From assembly GCA_030949405.1 (NCBI GenBank), contig JAUZSN010000002.1:124001-188000 (forward strand): a DNA stretch of 64,000 nt, given 5' to 3'. The translations under genes and the position numbers were made by a program. How positions within the stretch are numbered: the stretch's first letter is position 1; each line of letters opens with the position of its first letter. Below the pieces are notes generated by a model. The model worked only from the letters and a program-made list of their open reading frames with translations, was not told where the DNA came from and made no database searches. Source of the stretch: Methylococcales bacterium (GTDB lineage Bacteria > Pseudomonadota > Gammaproteobacteria > Methylococcales > Methylomonadaceae). Positions 10,502 through 19,643 of the stretch are shown one piece after another.

Positions 10502-12850
10502 ATGCGCCCTACTTCAACTAAAACGTCTATTTCATTGCTTATGCTAAAAAATAAATTGAGTTATCGGCTCGCTCTGGTTGTAACTAATCACCCTTGGTGG
10601 ACAATTTTATTATCGTTATTAATCATTAGTGCCTTGGGTTCAGGTGTTATTAATTTAACCTTTAAAAATAATTATCGTGTCTATTTTGGGGCGGATAACC
10701 CCCAGTTACAAGCCTTTAATACCATGCAGGAAACCTATAATAAAACAGATAATGTTATCTTTATATTAGAGCCGTTAAACGGTGATGTTTTTGAGGTTAA
10801 AACACTGGAAACCGTTATTAAGCTAACGCAGGATGCTTGGAAAATTCCTTATTCTACTCGAGTAGATTCCATTAGTAATTTTCAATATTCTCATGCCATT
10901 GAAGATAACTTAATTGTTGAAGACCTGATTACGAAACCTGCTTTATTAACCGCTGAAGCGCGTTTAAAAATTAAACAAATTGCACTGGCGGAACCTTTAT
11001 TAATTAATCGTTTACTCTCAAAAACTGCCCATGTAACGACGGTTTCCGTTACCTTAGAGCTTCCAGGAAAACACTTTACCGAATCAAAAGAAATAGCCAT
11101 AGCAACACGTCGTCTAGCAGACATGGTTGAATCCAGTAACCCTAACCTTCGGGTTTATTTAACAGGCATGGCCATGATGGATAATGCATTTGCAGAATCT
11201 GCGATGGATGATAATATGACCTTACTCCCCATTATGTACGGAGTTTTGGTCGCTGTCTTATTTTTATGTTTACGTTCCTTCAGTAGTATTTTTAGTGTTA
11301 TTTTATTAATTGTCTTTTCAGTTTTCAGTGCGTTAGGGCTTGCGACATGGATGGGTATATTTTTAACCCCAACCTCGGCAATTTCTCCGACCATTATATT
11401 AACAATGGCGGTCGCGGATTGTGTTCATATTTTAGTGACTTTTTTACATAATATGCGCCTAGGTCATGAGAAAAAACAGGCGATGCAAGAAAGTATTCGG
11501 ATTAATTTTCAGCCGATATTTTTAACCAGCCTAACCACCGCCATTGGTTTTTTATCAATGAATTTTAGTGATTCGCCCCCGTTTCAGCATTTAGGTAACA
11601 TTGTTGCGATCGGAGTTATTGTTGCGTGGCTCTTGTCCATCACCTTATTACCCGCTTTAATGATTGTTTTACCCTTAAAAGTTCGGGTTAAAGATGAGTT
11701 AGATAATAATATCATGTTACGTTTAGCGAATTTTACGATTAAAAATCGTAAGCCATTACTCATTATTAATGCGGTTATTGCCATTAGTTTAAGTTGTTTT
11801 ATTCCTATGAATGAACTTGACGATCAATTTATAAAGTTTTTTGATAAAAGCTATGAATTTCGACAAGGAACCGATTTTTTGAATGAAAATGTGGGTGGCA
11901 TTTATACCCTAGAAATTTCAATGGTAAGTAAAGATGAAGGCGGAATTAATGACCCTCTTTATTTGAAAAATTTACAAAAATTAGGTGACTGGTTACTTGC
12001 TCAACCTGAAGTGGTTCATCTTAATAGTCTTGAGCATACATTTAAGCGTTTAAATAAAAATATGCATGGCGATGATATTAATTGGTATAAATTACCCGAA
12101 AATAAAGAGTTAGCGGCTCAATATTTGTTACTTTATGAAATGTCATTGCCGTATGGGTTAGATTTAAATAATCAAATTAACATTAATAAATCGGGAACGC
12201 GAAGCATTGTGATCATTAAACCGCTAAGTTCAAACCAAATATTAGCGTTAGAACAACGAATTAAATACTGGTTAAATGAAAACACTCCTGAAACCAAATT
12301 TGAAATAGCGAGTACCGTCCTCATGTTTTCACATTTAGGCCAACGTAATATTTCACGAATGATGATTGGAACCACGCTTGCCTTAGTATTTATTTCATTT
12401 TTATTAATGTTTGCTTTTAAATCAGTTAAATTAGGGTTTTTAAGCCTTATCCCTAACTTGTTACCCGCCGCCATTGCGTTTGGAATTTGGGGAATGGTTA
12501 ATGGGCATGTGGGGTTAAGCTTGTCCACGATTATTGGAATGACACTTGGAATAGTCGTGGATGATACCGTTCATTTTATTAGCAAATATCAACGAGCGCG
12601 AGTTGAAAAAAACTTAAACTCCGAAGAAGCGGTTCGCTATGCTTTTTCAACTGTTGGAATCGCATTATGGGTTACGTCGTTGGTTTTAACTTGTGGTTTT
12701 ATTGTCTTAAGTCAATCACATTTTTCGATGAATTCCGATATGGGTTTAATGACAGCAATTACGATCGCAGTGGCCTTATTTCTGGATTTATTATTTTTAC
12801 CCCCTTTACTGATGTTAATAGACAAACAATCTCGTCATGATACCGCCTAA
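10502..12850 (+). CDS. RND/MMPL-family exporter
   Basis: A 782-residue inner-membrane transporter of the MMPL/RND type. It has two repeats, each a first membrane helix (about 35-55 and 415-430), a large periplasmic loop and a block of five helices. The second-repeat signature LGIVVDDTVHFISKYQRAR and the matching first-repeat VADCVHILVTFLHN carry the acidic residues expected for proton relay. Related single-gene exporters export lipids, including hopanoids, but the substrate cannot be read from sequence. There is no adjacent membrane-fusion or outer-membrane partner. About 80 bases separate it from the cysZ-like gene. The ATG at 10502 is the first in frame; a second at 10541 is possible. Confidence 0.85.
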   Translation: MRPTSTKTSISLLMLKNKLSYRLALVVTNHPWWTILLSLLIISALGSGVINLTFKNNYRVYFGADNPQLQAFNTMQETYNKTDNVIFILEPLNGDVFEVKTLETVIKLTQDAWKIPYSTRVDSISNFQYSHAIEDNLIVEDLITKPALLTAEARLKIKQIALAEPLLINRLLSKTAHVTTVSVTLELPGKHFTESKEIAIATRRLADMVESSNPNLRVYLTGMAMMDNAFAESAMDDNMTLLPIMYGVLVAVLFLCLRSFSSIFSVILLIVFSVFSALGLATWMGIFLTPTSAISPTIILTMAVADCVHILVTFLHNMRLGHEKKQAMQESIRINFQPIFLTSLTTAIGFLSMNFSDSPPFQHLGNIVAIGVIVAWLLSITLLPALMIVLPLKVRVKDELDNNIMLRLANFTIKNRKPLLIINAVIAISLSCFIPMNELDDQFIKFFDKSYEFRQGTDFLNENVGGIYTLEISMVSKDEGGINDPLYLKNLQKLGDWLLAQPEVVHLNSLEHTFKRLNKNMHGDDINWYKLPENKELAAQYLLLYEMSLPYGLDLNNQININKSGTRSIVIIKPLSSNQILALEQRIKYWLNENTPETKFEIASTVLMFSHLGQRNISRMMIGTTLALVFISFLLMFAFKSVKLGFLSLIPNLLPAAIAFGIWGMVNGHVGLSLSTIIGMTLGIVVDDTVHFISKYQRARVEKNLNSEEAVRYAFSTVGIALWVTSLVLTCGFIVLSQSHFSMNSDMGLMTAITIAVALFLDLLFLPPLLMLIDKQSRHDTA

Positions 12851-13101
12851 TTATGGTTAAAATAAGCAACGTTAGTAAGCTCTAATATAACGTCATCTAT
12901 AGTTTCTAATGACTTGTTAAATAAATGATTAAACTTACTTAATCATTAAAAATAAGTTACCATGTAAGGATGAAGGTAAATTTTATTTTTTATTAATTTT
13001 TCACAAAAAAAAGAATAAACTTCCTTCATTTTATGACTAAATATATAATAGGTTATTACTTAGTATATATTTTCAACACTTAACAAAAATAGGGTAGTTA
13101 C

Positions 13102-13521
13102 ATGACAACAACAAAAATTATTGCAACAAGCTTAATCAGTTTAGCACTACTATCAGGTTGTGACCAAGGAAGCGAACCTGCTGCTAAAAGCGCGGCTCCA
13201 GCTCCTGCAGTCGTTACTGAAGCACCAACTGATGCTACTGCAACGCTTGATGCAGCTAAAGCATCTGTTGCTACTGCAGTAACTAATGCGGCTGATACGG
13301 CAACGGCCTCTGTTATTGAGTCAGCTGATGCAGCTAAAGATGCAGTTGCCGATGCGACAGCAACAACAGCAGCGGCTGTTAATGATGCGACTGATTCAGC
13401 AGCGACTGCTGTGGCAGAAACAACAGAAGCGGTTGCAGCAACAGCGACTGAAGCTAAAGAGGCGGCTGTAGACGCTGTAAAAGAAGCCACAACAACAGAA
13501 GAAGCACCGGTTACTGAATAA
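13102..13521 (+). CDS. Ala-rich lipoprotein with amphipathic repeats
   Basis: A 139-residue predicted lipoprotein. A short signal peptide ends in the lipobox LLSGC (Cys at residue 20). The mature part is about half Ala, with Thr, Asp, Glu and Lys in imperfect 11-residue-like periods such as SADAAKDAVADATA, typical of long amphipathic helices. No enzyme motif is present. It may be an outer-membrane-anchored surface or periplasmic spacer protein. The sequence is low complexity, so homology searches will be misleading, and the antisense strand also shows a long open frame for the same reason. A good Rho-independent terminator follows. The start has the RBS-like agggtag 8 bases upstream. Confidence 0.75.
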   Translation: MTTTKIIATSLISLALLSGCDQGSEPAAKSAAPAPAVVTEAPTDATATLDAAKASVATAVTNAADTATASVIESADAAKDAVADATATTAAAVNDATDSAATAVAETTEAVAATATEAKEAAVDAVKEATTTEEAPVTE

Positions 13522-13540
13522 ACGAGTTTAGCTTATAACC

Positions 13541-13571
13541 AGCCGGCACTATTTTTAGTGTCGGCTTTTTT
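13541..13571 (+). terminator. Rho-independent terminator of the Ala-rich lipoprotein gene
   Basis: The stem gccggcacta / tagtgtcggc (one mismatch) encloses an AT loop and is followed by a T6 run, 20 bases after the lipoprotein stop. Confidence 0.85.
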
Positions 13572-13683
13572 ATGTCTACTAATTATAGCGATAGACTGGT
13601 TGCCTAAGTAATTATAAAAACCACCTAAAATAGCAATAATCTTTTTGAAAAATGATTATGCTCAACAAGCTCATTTTTTAAGC

Positions 13684-13730
13684 AAAAAAAATCCCCAGTA
13701 CTTTAAACAATTGTTAAAAGTAAAGGGGAT
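13684..13730 (-). terminator. Rho-independent terminator for the 50-aa membrane protein
   Basis: Read on the minus strand, a stem of atcccc / ggggat extends through AT-rich pairs (tttac...gtaaag type) and is followed by T8. It lies about 80 bases beyond the stop of the small minus-strand gene. Confidence 0.75.
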
Positions 13731-13807
13731 AAAAATGTCAAGCAAACTATAATGAGGAGTAGTTACTTGTTTGTACAACACACTAGGAGGTTAAAACATT
13801 TGCAAAG

Positions 13808-13960
13808 CTAATTTTTCAATTTGACTTGCATGACAATGTTACTATAAATAGCCGCAATGCCAAATAAAACGGTTGAAACAATAAACTGGCCTGAAATAAA
13901 ACTCCAGACACCGATGATAAATAATAAACCAATAACAATATCTTTGTTAAAGTCACTCAT
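13808..13960 (-). CDS. Small membrane protein, 50 residues
   Basis: A short minus-strand gene encoding 50 residues that begins MSDFNKDIVIGLLFIIGVWS and ends VMQVKLKN. Two adjacent hydrophobic segments (about residues 8-22 and 26-44) are separated by a Gly-Gln turn, suggesting a helical hairpin in the inner membrane. Support: a clean start and stop, an upstream aggaac about 12 bases before ATG, and a strong terminator downstream on the same strand. I do not recognise the family and no function can be assigned. Confidence 0.6.
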   Translation of the reverse strand: MSDFNKDIVIGLLFIIGVWSFISGQFIVSTVLFGIAAIYSNIVMQVKLKN

Positions 13961-14130
13961 AATTAAAGTTAGTTCCTAATTAATAATATAAAATATCTTA
14001 AAGTTGTGCGTAGTATACAGTGGATAAAAATGTTTACAATACTGCAAATACTAAATTCATTATTTACTATTATGAAACTATGGGTATTGTCAATCTTTAT
14101 GACAGTTATATGACAACTAAGAGGCCATAA

Positions 14131-15027
14131 ATGGACAAGCTAACGAGTATGAATGTTTTTGTTCGTGTCGCAAAGCTGGGAAGTTTTGTTAATGCTGCCA
14201 GAGACTTAGGATTATCAAGATCTATGGTTACAAAGCATGTGATGCAATTAGAAAGTAAGTTAGGAACCCGACTTTTTAATCGGACAACACGCAGTTTAAG
14301 TCTTACTGAAGTAGGAAGTGCTTATTTAGAACGCTGCCAGCAAGTTTTACAAGATGTCGAAGAAATGGAAGCGGCGGTCACACATTTGCAAACAGAACCG
14401 AAGGGGACGCTAAAAATAAGTGCGCCGCCTGTCATCGGGGCCGTTCATATTGCATTGGCTTTGGCTGAATTTTTAAAAATTCATCCCGAACTTTCAGTTG
14501 ATATGGTTCTAAAAGCAACGGCGAGTGATTTAATTGATGATGTGCTTGATATAGCCATTCATTTAGGTAAATTAAACGATAGTAGTTTAATTGCTCGAAA
14601 GCTAGCAAGCTCCCCCCTTGTGGTCTGTGCGTCCCCGCGTTATTTGCAACAGCACGGAACGCCTGAAACCCCCGATGATTTAAATAAGCATAGTTGCCTC
14701 GTTAATTGGGCTTTACCCCCGCGTGATCTATGGTATTTTTCAGAGGGAAAATCTATAAAAAAAATTAAAGTTTCAGGACGAATGCAAGCAAATATCGCAG
14801 ACCCCATGCGAATTGCAGCGATTGGGGGCTTAGGATTAATTATGTTACCGCGTTATATTGTCGGTAATGATATAAAAAAAGGAAAGTTAAAAACCGTACT
14901 CGAACGTTACAGTCCCCCTGCATTAGAAATTTACGCACTGTATCCCCATCGTAAATATTTATCAGCCAAAGTACGTTTATTTTTAGAATTTTTAGAACCA
15001 TGGTTACAACAGAAATTGAGTGAATAA
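14131..15027 (+). CDS. LysR-family transcriptional regulator
   Basis: A 298-residue LysR-type regulator. The N-terminal winged helix-turn-helix (about residues 1-60) carries the family pattern VNAARDLGLSRSMVTKHVMQ and RLFNRTTRSLSLTEVG. The C-terminal part is a periplasmic-binding-protein-like effector domain. It resembles the large subgroup with DLDIAIHLG-type motifs (here VLDIAIHLGKLNDSSL). The target is unknown. Its stop shares one base with the start of the downstream methyltransferase (TAATG), so the pair is an operon. Confidence 0.9.
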   Translation: MDKLTSMNVFVRVAKLGSFVNAARDLGLSRSMVTKHVMQLESKLGTRLFNRTTRSLSLTEVGSAYLERCQQVLQDVEEMEAAVTHLQTEPKGTLKISAPPVIGAVHIALALAEFLKIHPELSVDMVLKATASDLIDDVLDIAIHLGKLNDSSLIARKLASSPLVVCASPRYLQQHGTPETPDDLNKHSCLVNWALPPRDLWYFSEGKSIKKIKVSGRMQANIADPMRIAAIGGLGLIMLPRYIVGNDIKKGKLKTVLERYSPPALEIYALYPHRKYLSAKVRLFLEFLEPWLQQKLSE

Positions 15028-15611
15028 TGACATTAGAAATAAAATGGGACAACGTTTATGCGACGGCGGATTATACGAATACTCAAGCGGCCACGGTTCT
15101 TGAAAATCATCGCTACTTGCTGCCTAAAAAAGGACTTGCCTTAGATTTAGCTTGCGGTTTGGGGGCAAATGCCTTATTGCTTGCTAAACTAGGATTAACG
15201 GTTCATGCTTTTGATATTTCAACGGTCGCGCTTGAAAAATTAAACCAACAAGCGTTGCTGAAAAACCTTACGGTTCATTGTCAGCAGCAAAATATTGAAC
15301 AAACCACTTTAGCTAAAAATAAATTTGATGTCATTGTTATAAGTCGTTTTCTAAACCGAGCCTTATCAACGAGTATCATCGCAGCTTTAAAGCCAGAGGG
15401 ATTATTATTTTACCAAACCTTTACGCAATCTAAACTAAGCAATGCGCCGCCTAATAACCCAGATTATTTATTAGCTGAAAATGAGTTATTAACTTTATTT
15501 TCAGCCTTAAAAACCATCTATTATCAAGAAGACGCTTTAATCGGGGATCCTACTAAGGGCAATCGAAATGAAGCCTTATATATTGGCCAAAAAATAAAGA
15601 CGATAGATTAA
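15027..15611 (+). CDS. Class I SAM-dependent methyltransferase
   Basis: A 194-residue soluble methyltransferase. Motif I is LDLACGLGANALLLAKLG (about residues 39-56), motif II follows as VHAFDIST, and a motif IV-like FDVIVISRFLNRAL comes next. It resembles the TehB/UbiG-like small methyltransferases, but the substrate is not evident. It is coupled to the LysR gene by TAATG. A palindromic dispersed repeat begins five bases after the stop. Confidence 0.82.
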   Translation: MTLEIKWDNVYATADYTNTQAATVLENHRYLLPKKGLALDLACGLGANALLLAKLGLTVHAFDISTVALEKLNQQALLKNLTVHCQQQNIEQTTLAKNKFDVIVISRFLNRALSTSIIAALKPEGLLFYQTFTQSKLSNAPPNNPDYLLAENELLTLFSALKTIYYQEDALIGDPTKGNRNEALYIGQKIKTID

Positions 15612-15615
15612 TGGA

Positions 15616-15760
15616 CATCCTTCATTTTTCAGTTTACAGTTTAAATTGGAGTCCAATAGCTTTAACTCTTGGCGAGTCACGAAAATAGCTAAAGCTATTT
15701 TACTCCACACTCTATTTTTAAGAATAAAGTGTAAACTACTTTTGAGCTAAATGAAGGATA
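15616..15760. repeat. Dispersed palindromic repeat, family A, copy 1
   Basis: A 145-base imperfect inverted repeat. The ends catccttcatttt and aaatgaaggat mirror each other, inner arms agtttacagttta / taaagtgtaaact also pair, and the centre holds agctaaagct. Copies lie at 25838-25981 and, inverted, 33285-33430. There is no ORF inside, so it resembles a MITE or BIME-type element. It sits between the methyltransferase and rhodanese genes. Confidence 0.85.
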
Positions 15761-15767
15761 CCGATTA

Positions 15768-16160
15768 ATGATTGAAAACTTAAACCCCAAGCAAAGCGTT
15801 GCTTTTATGCAGCAAAATACGACCGCTATTTTAATTGATGTGCGAACAAAAATAGAACACCATTTTGTAGGGCATCCCTTAAGTGCTATTCATATTGCGT
15901 GGAAAGAAGCCCCCGATTGGCAAGAAAACCCTGAGTTTATGGCCCATGTTAATAAACTAGTTCCAAAGAAAGAAACCCCTATTTTATTACTCTGTCGTAG
16001 TGGTCAGCGGTCACTTGCCGCAGCCAGTGCTTTAGAAAATAACGGTTATTCTCATTTAATTAATATTGTTGAAGGCTTTGAAGGGGATTTAGATAGCAAT
16101 AAGCAGCGCGGAAATAGAGGTGGCTGGCGTTATCATGATTTACCGTGGGTACAAAGTTAA
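15768..16160 (+). CDS. Single-domain rhodanese-like protein
   Basis: A 130-residue rhodanese homology domain. The CH2A-like VFLIDVRT-type segment is here AILIDVRTKIEHHFVG, and the active-site loop is CRSGQRS (Cys at about residue 77), followed by AAASALENNGYSHLINIVEGFEGD. It is expected to carry persulfide sulfur in the cytosol, since no signal peptide is seen. The gene begins seven bases after the family A repeat, so its ribosome site (aaggata) lies within the repeat terminus. Confidence 0.85.
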   Translation: MIENLNPKQSVAFMQQNTTAILIDVRTKIEHHFVGHPLSAIHIAWKEAPDWQENPEFMAHVNKLVPKKETPILLLCRSGQRSLAAASALENNGYSHLINIVEGFEGDLDSNKQRGNRGGWRYHDLPWVQS

Positions 16161-16173
16161 TTTATAATTTCAA

Positions 16174-16196
16174 AAAGCCGCCTTTAAGACGGCTTT
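16174..16196. terminator. Hairpin between convergent rhodanese and HlyD genes
   Basis: aaagccg cctttaaga cggcttt forms a short GC stem flanked by A and T runs on either side, suited to terminate transcription from both directions. Confidence 0.8.
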
Positions 16197-16201
16197 TCAG
16201 T

Positions 16202-17527
16202 CTATTCTTCAATAAAAGAACGGGCCATTGCATTAGTTGCAGGCTGAACTAAATATTCAAATAAGGTTCTTTCACCGGTATTAATTAAGACTTCTGCGGG
16301 CATTCCTGAAATAAGGATTAAATCGCCTAATTTGTCTTGACTCTCTTTGGTTAATCCAATCGTTGCTTGATAGTATTGGAACCCTGTTTTTTCATTAATA
16401 AGACTATCGGCTGAAAGTTTTTGAACCACCCCTTCCATAGTCGGTGTAGTTTTACTACTGAATGCACTAAAACGAATTTCTGCGTGCGAGCCTACCATCA
16501 CTTTATCAATATCAATTAAAGGAACTTGCGCATCAATAATTAAAACGGCATTCTCAGGGACAATATCTAAAATAGGCCGTCCTGCGATAATAACGCCGCC
16601 TTCAGTATGCATTTCCAAACCTAAAATAATACCGTTCTCAGGGGCTATAATTTCTGTTCGCGTGACCCTATCTTCTTCGGCATGTAATCGTTCGCCAATA
16701 TCCAATAACTCGGCATTAACCCGTTCTAATTGCTCTGCAACTTCTTCTTGAAACTTACGTTTTGTCTGGATGATCTGTAATTCAGTTTCACCTTTTTGCA
16801 TTTGTGTCGATGAAATTTCTGCCTTTAAACTAGCGATTTCACCGTATAAACTGGTGTGAGTCCGTTGTAATTCTCTCAGTCGTTGCTTATCGGCAAAGCC
16901 TTCTTTTAAAAGTTCCTTTAAATCTTTTATTTCCTCTTTATAAGAAACAGTTAATGTCAGCTTACTTCCTTTTTGAGCGATGAGTCCTTGAACACGAGAA
17001 CCTAATTGTTTTATTCGTTGTCTTAATAAACCAATTTCACCGTTATAACTATTTTTTCGGGTTTTAAAAATATAAGCTTGCCCTTCTATGGCATCTTTAA
17101 CTCTGACATCATTTAATTTTTTAAGGGCAGAAAAATCAATCTTATTTTTTTGTTGACGTTCGGCTTTCAAACGCGAGTTTAAAGCGGATTTAACAATAAA
17201 TTGTCCGCGTAATATTTCAACCTGTGCTTTAAACTGCGTATTATCAAGCGTAATTAAACGATCCCCGATGCTAACTTTATCCCCATCTTTAACCCAAAGG
17301 TTTTTAACAATCCCGCCTTCTAAATGCTGTACTGTTTTACGATGCGATTTTACTTTGACGACCCCCGTTGCTAATGACGAGCTGTCGATTGGAGCCATCG
17401 CACTCCAAACACCAAAAATGCCTAGCGTAAAAAATAAAATAAAATAACCTAGACGGCGGACAGGCCGATCATCCGATTTAATCGTTATTTCTGGAACAGT
17501 ATTAGTTGAAGCGTCTTTGATAGTCAT
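16202..17527 (-). CDS. Type I secretion membrane-fusion (HlyD-family) adaptor
   Basis: A 441-residue adaptor. A cytoplasmic N-terminus is followed by one membrane helix (about 28-48), a lipoyl-like half motif (SHRKTVQHLEGGIVKNLWVKDG), a long coiled coil (about 130-280) and a C-terminal beta domain with HTEGGVIIAGRPILDIVPE and the family-typical ending. The PrtE/HlyD family bridges an inner-membrane ABC exporter and a TolC-like channel. The ABC gene lies 110 bases upstream on the same strand. No outer-membrane channel and no RTX-type substrate are visible next to it. Confidence 0.9.
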   Translation of the reverse strand: MTIKDASTNTVPEITIKSDDRPVRRLGYFILFFTLGIFGVWSAMAPIDSSSLATGVVKVKSHRKTVQHLEGGIVKNLWVKDGDKVSIGDRLITLDNTQFKAQVEILRGQFIVKSALNSRLKAERQQKNKIDFSALKKLNDVRVKDAIEGQAYIFKTRKNSYNGEIGLLRQRIKQLGSRVQGLIAQKGSKLTLTVSYKEEIKDLKELLKEGFADKQRLRELQRTHTSLYGEIASLKAEISSTQMQKGETELQIIQTKRKFQEEVAEQLERVNAELLDIGERLHAEEDRVTRTEIIAPENGIILGLEMHTEGGVIIAGRPILDIVPENAVLIIDAQVPLIDIDKVMVGSHAEIRFSAFSSKTTPTMEGVVQKLSADSLINEKTGFQYYQATIGLTKESQDKLGDLILISGMPAEVLINTGERTLFEYLVQPATNAMARSFIEE

Positions 17528-17637
17528 TTAGTCGGTAAGTATCGTTAAAGTGTTTAGCTTCCCTGTTGTTAAAACGAGAGAAACAAGGGGTTCATTAAAA
17601 TTTATTTGCAAGTGAAAAATAAATTCACCCCGATAAT

Positions 17638-19383
17638 TCAAATAGGCACCGTAAAGGTTGAAGGCGGGCGTTTTTTAGCAGGAGCCGCTTTATTAGGTTG
17701 AGTCGCTTCAGCTAACTTAGCAAGGACGGCATCCCGCTCACCATATAAAGCCAACAACCCATCTTGTAAGACTAACAGTTTATCCAAATTACCCAATATA
17801 TTATGTCGATGGGTGACGATGATAATGGTTGCATTAATAACTTTTAATTGAGAAATGGCATTACCTAACGCTAACTCACCTTGGTCATCAAGATTAGAGT
17901 TCGGCTCATCTAACACAATTAACTGAGGACGACCATAAATGGCACGTGCCAAACCAATACGCTGTCGTTGTCCCCCTGAAAGATTACTTCCAGAAGCCCC
18001 AATTAACGTATCATAGCCATCGGGTAGACGTAAAATCATTTCATGAACATCGGCCATTTTTGCAGCATCAATAACTTCATTCGCATCGACACTGCCAAAA
18101 CGAGCGATATTTTCACTGATTGTTCCTTCAAACAATTCAATATCTTGAGGTAAATAGCCAATATGCTCGCCCAATTCCATTCGATCCCAATCAAAAATAT
18201 CAGCTCCATCAAGGCGAACCTTTCCATTCGCAGTCGGCCAAATACCGAGTAATGCGCGAACTAAACTTGATTTTCCTGCTCCACTTGGGCCTAAAATCCC
18301 AACGGTATCACCGGGTTCAATTGTAAAGGAGACCCCTTTAACCGCAGGCACTTTAGAACCGGGTGGAACAATAACCGCTTGTTCAACTTGAATTTTACCT
18401 TCAGGAGCTTGCAAGCTCATTTTTTCTTTGTCTTCGGGGATTTGAGTGAGTAATTCATTCAAACGGGCATATTGAGTTCTGGCAACCACAAAGCCTTTCC
18501 AGCCGCCAATCATTTGATCAATCGGGCCTAACGCCTTTCCTAATAAAATAGAGCCCGCAATCATCAGTCCAGGGCTAATTTCTTGTTGAATCGCAAGATA
18601 AGCACCCAGTCCTAAAACTAATGATTGAAACATGCCCCGTAAGGTTTTAGACAACGCACTAAAAAAACCCGCCTTAGAACTCGCTTTTGCTTGTAATTCT
18701 AAAACACGACTACTTTTATGTAACCAGCGTTTAAAAATGTTATCTAACATTCCCATTGACTCAATCACTTCTGCATTTTTTAAATTTTTATTAAGCTGCA
18801 TTCGATTACCTGCGGATAGCGTATTCGCTTCTGCAAGGGTTTTACTGGTTGATTTTTCGTTAACAACAGCAAGGATACTTAAGATAATCGCGGCAATAAT
18901 CGCAGCCCAGCCAAAATAAGGATGAAAGAGGAACATTAACCCGACATAAAACGGGAGCCACGGGGCATCAAAAAAAGCAAATAAGCCGTTTCCTGTTAAA
19001 AACTGTCTCAATGAGGTTAAATCATCTAAAGGTTGAGATGACGCTTGTTGCCCGCCTGTATAGAGGGAACGTTTGTACGCTATTTTAAAAAGTCGTTGAT
19101 TTAAGAGGACTTCAAGTCGCGCGCTCACTCTGACTAATATCTGTGAGCGAATCATTTCTAATGCGCCTTGGGTAAGAAATATTGCAATTACAATAAGCGT
19201 TAACATTAATAAGGTCGTTTCACTGCGTGAACTCAAGACACGATCATAAAGTTGTAGCATGTAAATGGTCGGGGTTAACATAAGTAGGTTAATAATCATG
19301 CTAAATCCTGCTGCGGAAAAAAACGCCCCCTTACAAAGCATTAATGCTTCCTGCAAATCAGATTTTATGCCTTTTTGTCTCAT
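17638..19383 (-). CDS. Type I secretion ABC transporter, permease/ATPase (PrtD-like)
   Basis: A 581-residue half transporter. Six membrane segments lie in the first 290 residues. The ATPase domain has Walker A GPSGAGKSSL, signature LSGGQRQRIGLARAI, Walker B LIVLDEPNSNLD and the switch His in VTHR. There is no N-terminal C39 peptidase domain, so it matches the PrtD/AprD class that exports proteins with C-terminal signals. It is paired with the HlyD-like adaptor. A Pro/Lys-rich C-terminal tail of about 25 residues is unusual but simple. The promoter should lie in the AT-rich 260 bases between this gene and the IS at 19644. Confidence 0.92.
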   Translation of the reverse strand: MRQKGIKSDLQEALMLCKGAFFSAAGFSMIINLLMLTPTIYMLQLYDRVLSSRSETTLLMLTLIVIAIFLTQGALEMIRSQILVRVSARLEVLLNQRLFKIAYKRSLYTGGQQASSQPLDDLTSLRQFLTGNGLFAFFDAPWLPFYVGLMFLFHPYFGWAAIIAAIILSILAVVNEKSTSKTLAEANTLSAGNRMQLNKNLKNAEVIESMGMLDNIFKRWLHKSSRVLELQAKASSKAGFFSALSKTLRGMFQSLVLGLGAYLAIQQEISPGLMIAGSILLGKALGPIDQMIGGWKGFVVARTQYARLNELLTQIPEDKEKMSLQAPEGKIQVEQAVIVPPGSKVPAVKGVSFTIEPGDTVGILGPSGAGKSSLVRALLGIWPTANGKVRLDGADIFDWDRMELGEHIGYLPQDIELFEGTISENIARFGSVDANEVIDAAKMADVHEMILRLPDGYDTLIGASGSNLSGGQRQRIGLARAIYGRPQLIVLDEPNSNLDDQGELALGNAISQLKVINATIIIVTHRHNILGNLDKLLVLQDGLLALYGERDAVLAKLAEATQPNKAAPAKKRPPSTFTVPI

Positions 19384-19643
19384 ACGCCTTAGTCAATAAT
19401 TAGTCAATCAAATATTGTACTGTATTTTAATTTAAGATTCATGTTTTTTATTTTTGAATTTAAAAAACTTTGAACTAGCTACCAAATAGCTCTAGTTGGT
19501 TTAAAGCCATAAAAAACATAGGTTTTTTGTAGTCTCCCTCTAAAAATAGTCTTTTAATGAACGACCAGTACGAGGCATCAATCATAAAAAATAGGGCGTT
19601 ATTGATTCGTTAAATATCAAGTGATGTAAACTCGTCAGATAAT

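Noticed and set aside
10891-12528. Minus-strand ORFs within the RND exporter
   Set aside because: Antisense by-products of an AT-rich membrane-protein gene; no start signals or domains.
13098-13490. Long minus-strand ORF rich in Ala and Val opposite the lipoprotein gene
   Set aside because: It is an antisense shadow of the GCn-rich lipoprotein. The plus strand has a signal peptide, a lipobox and a terminator; the minus ORF has none.
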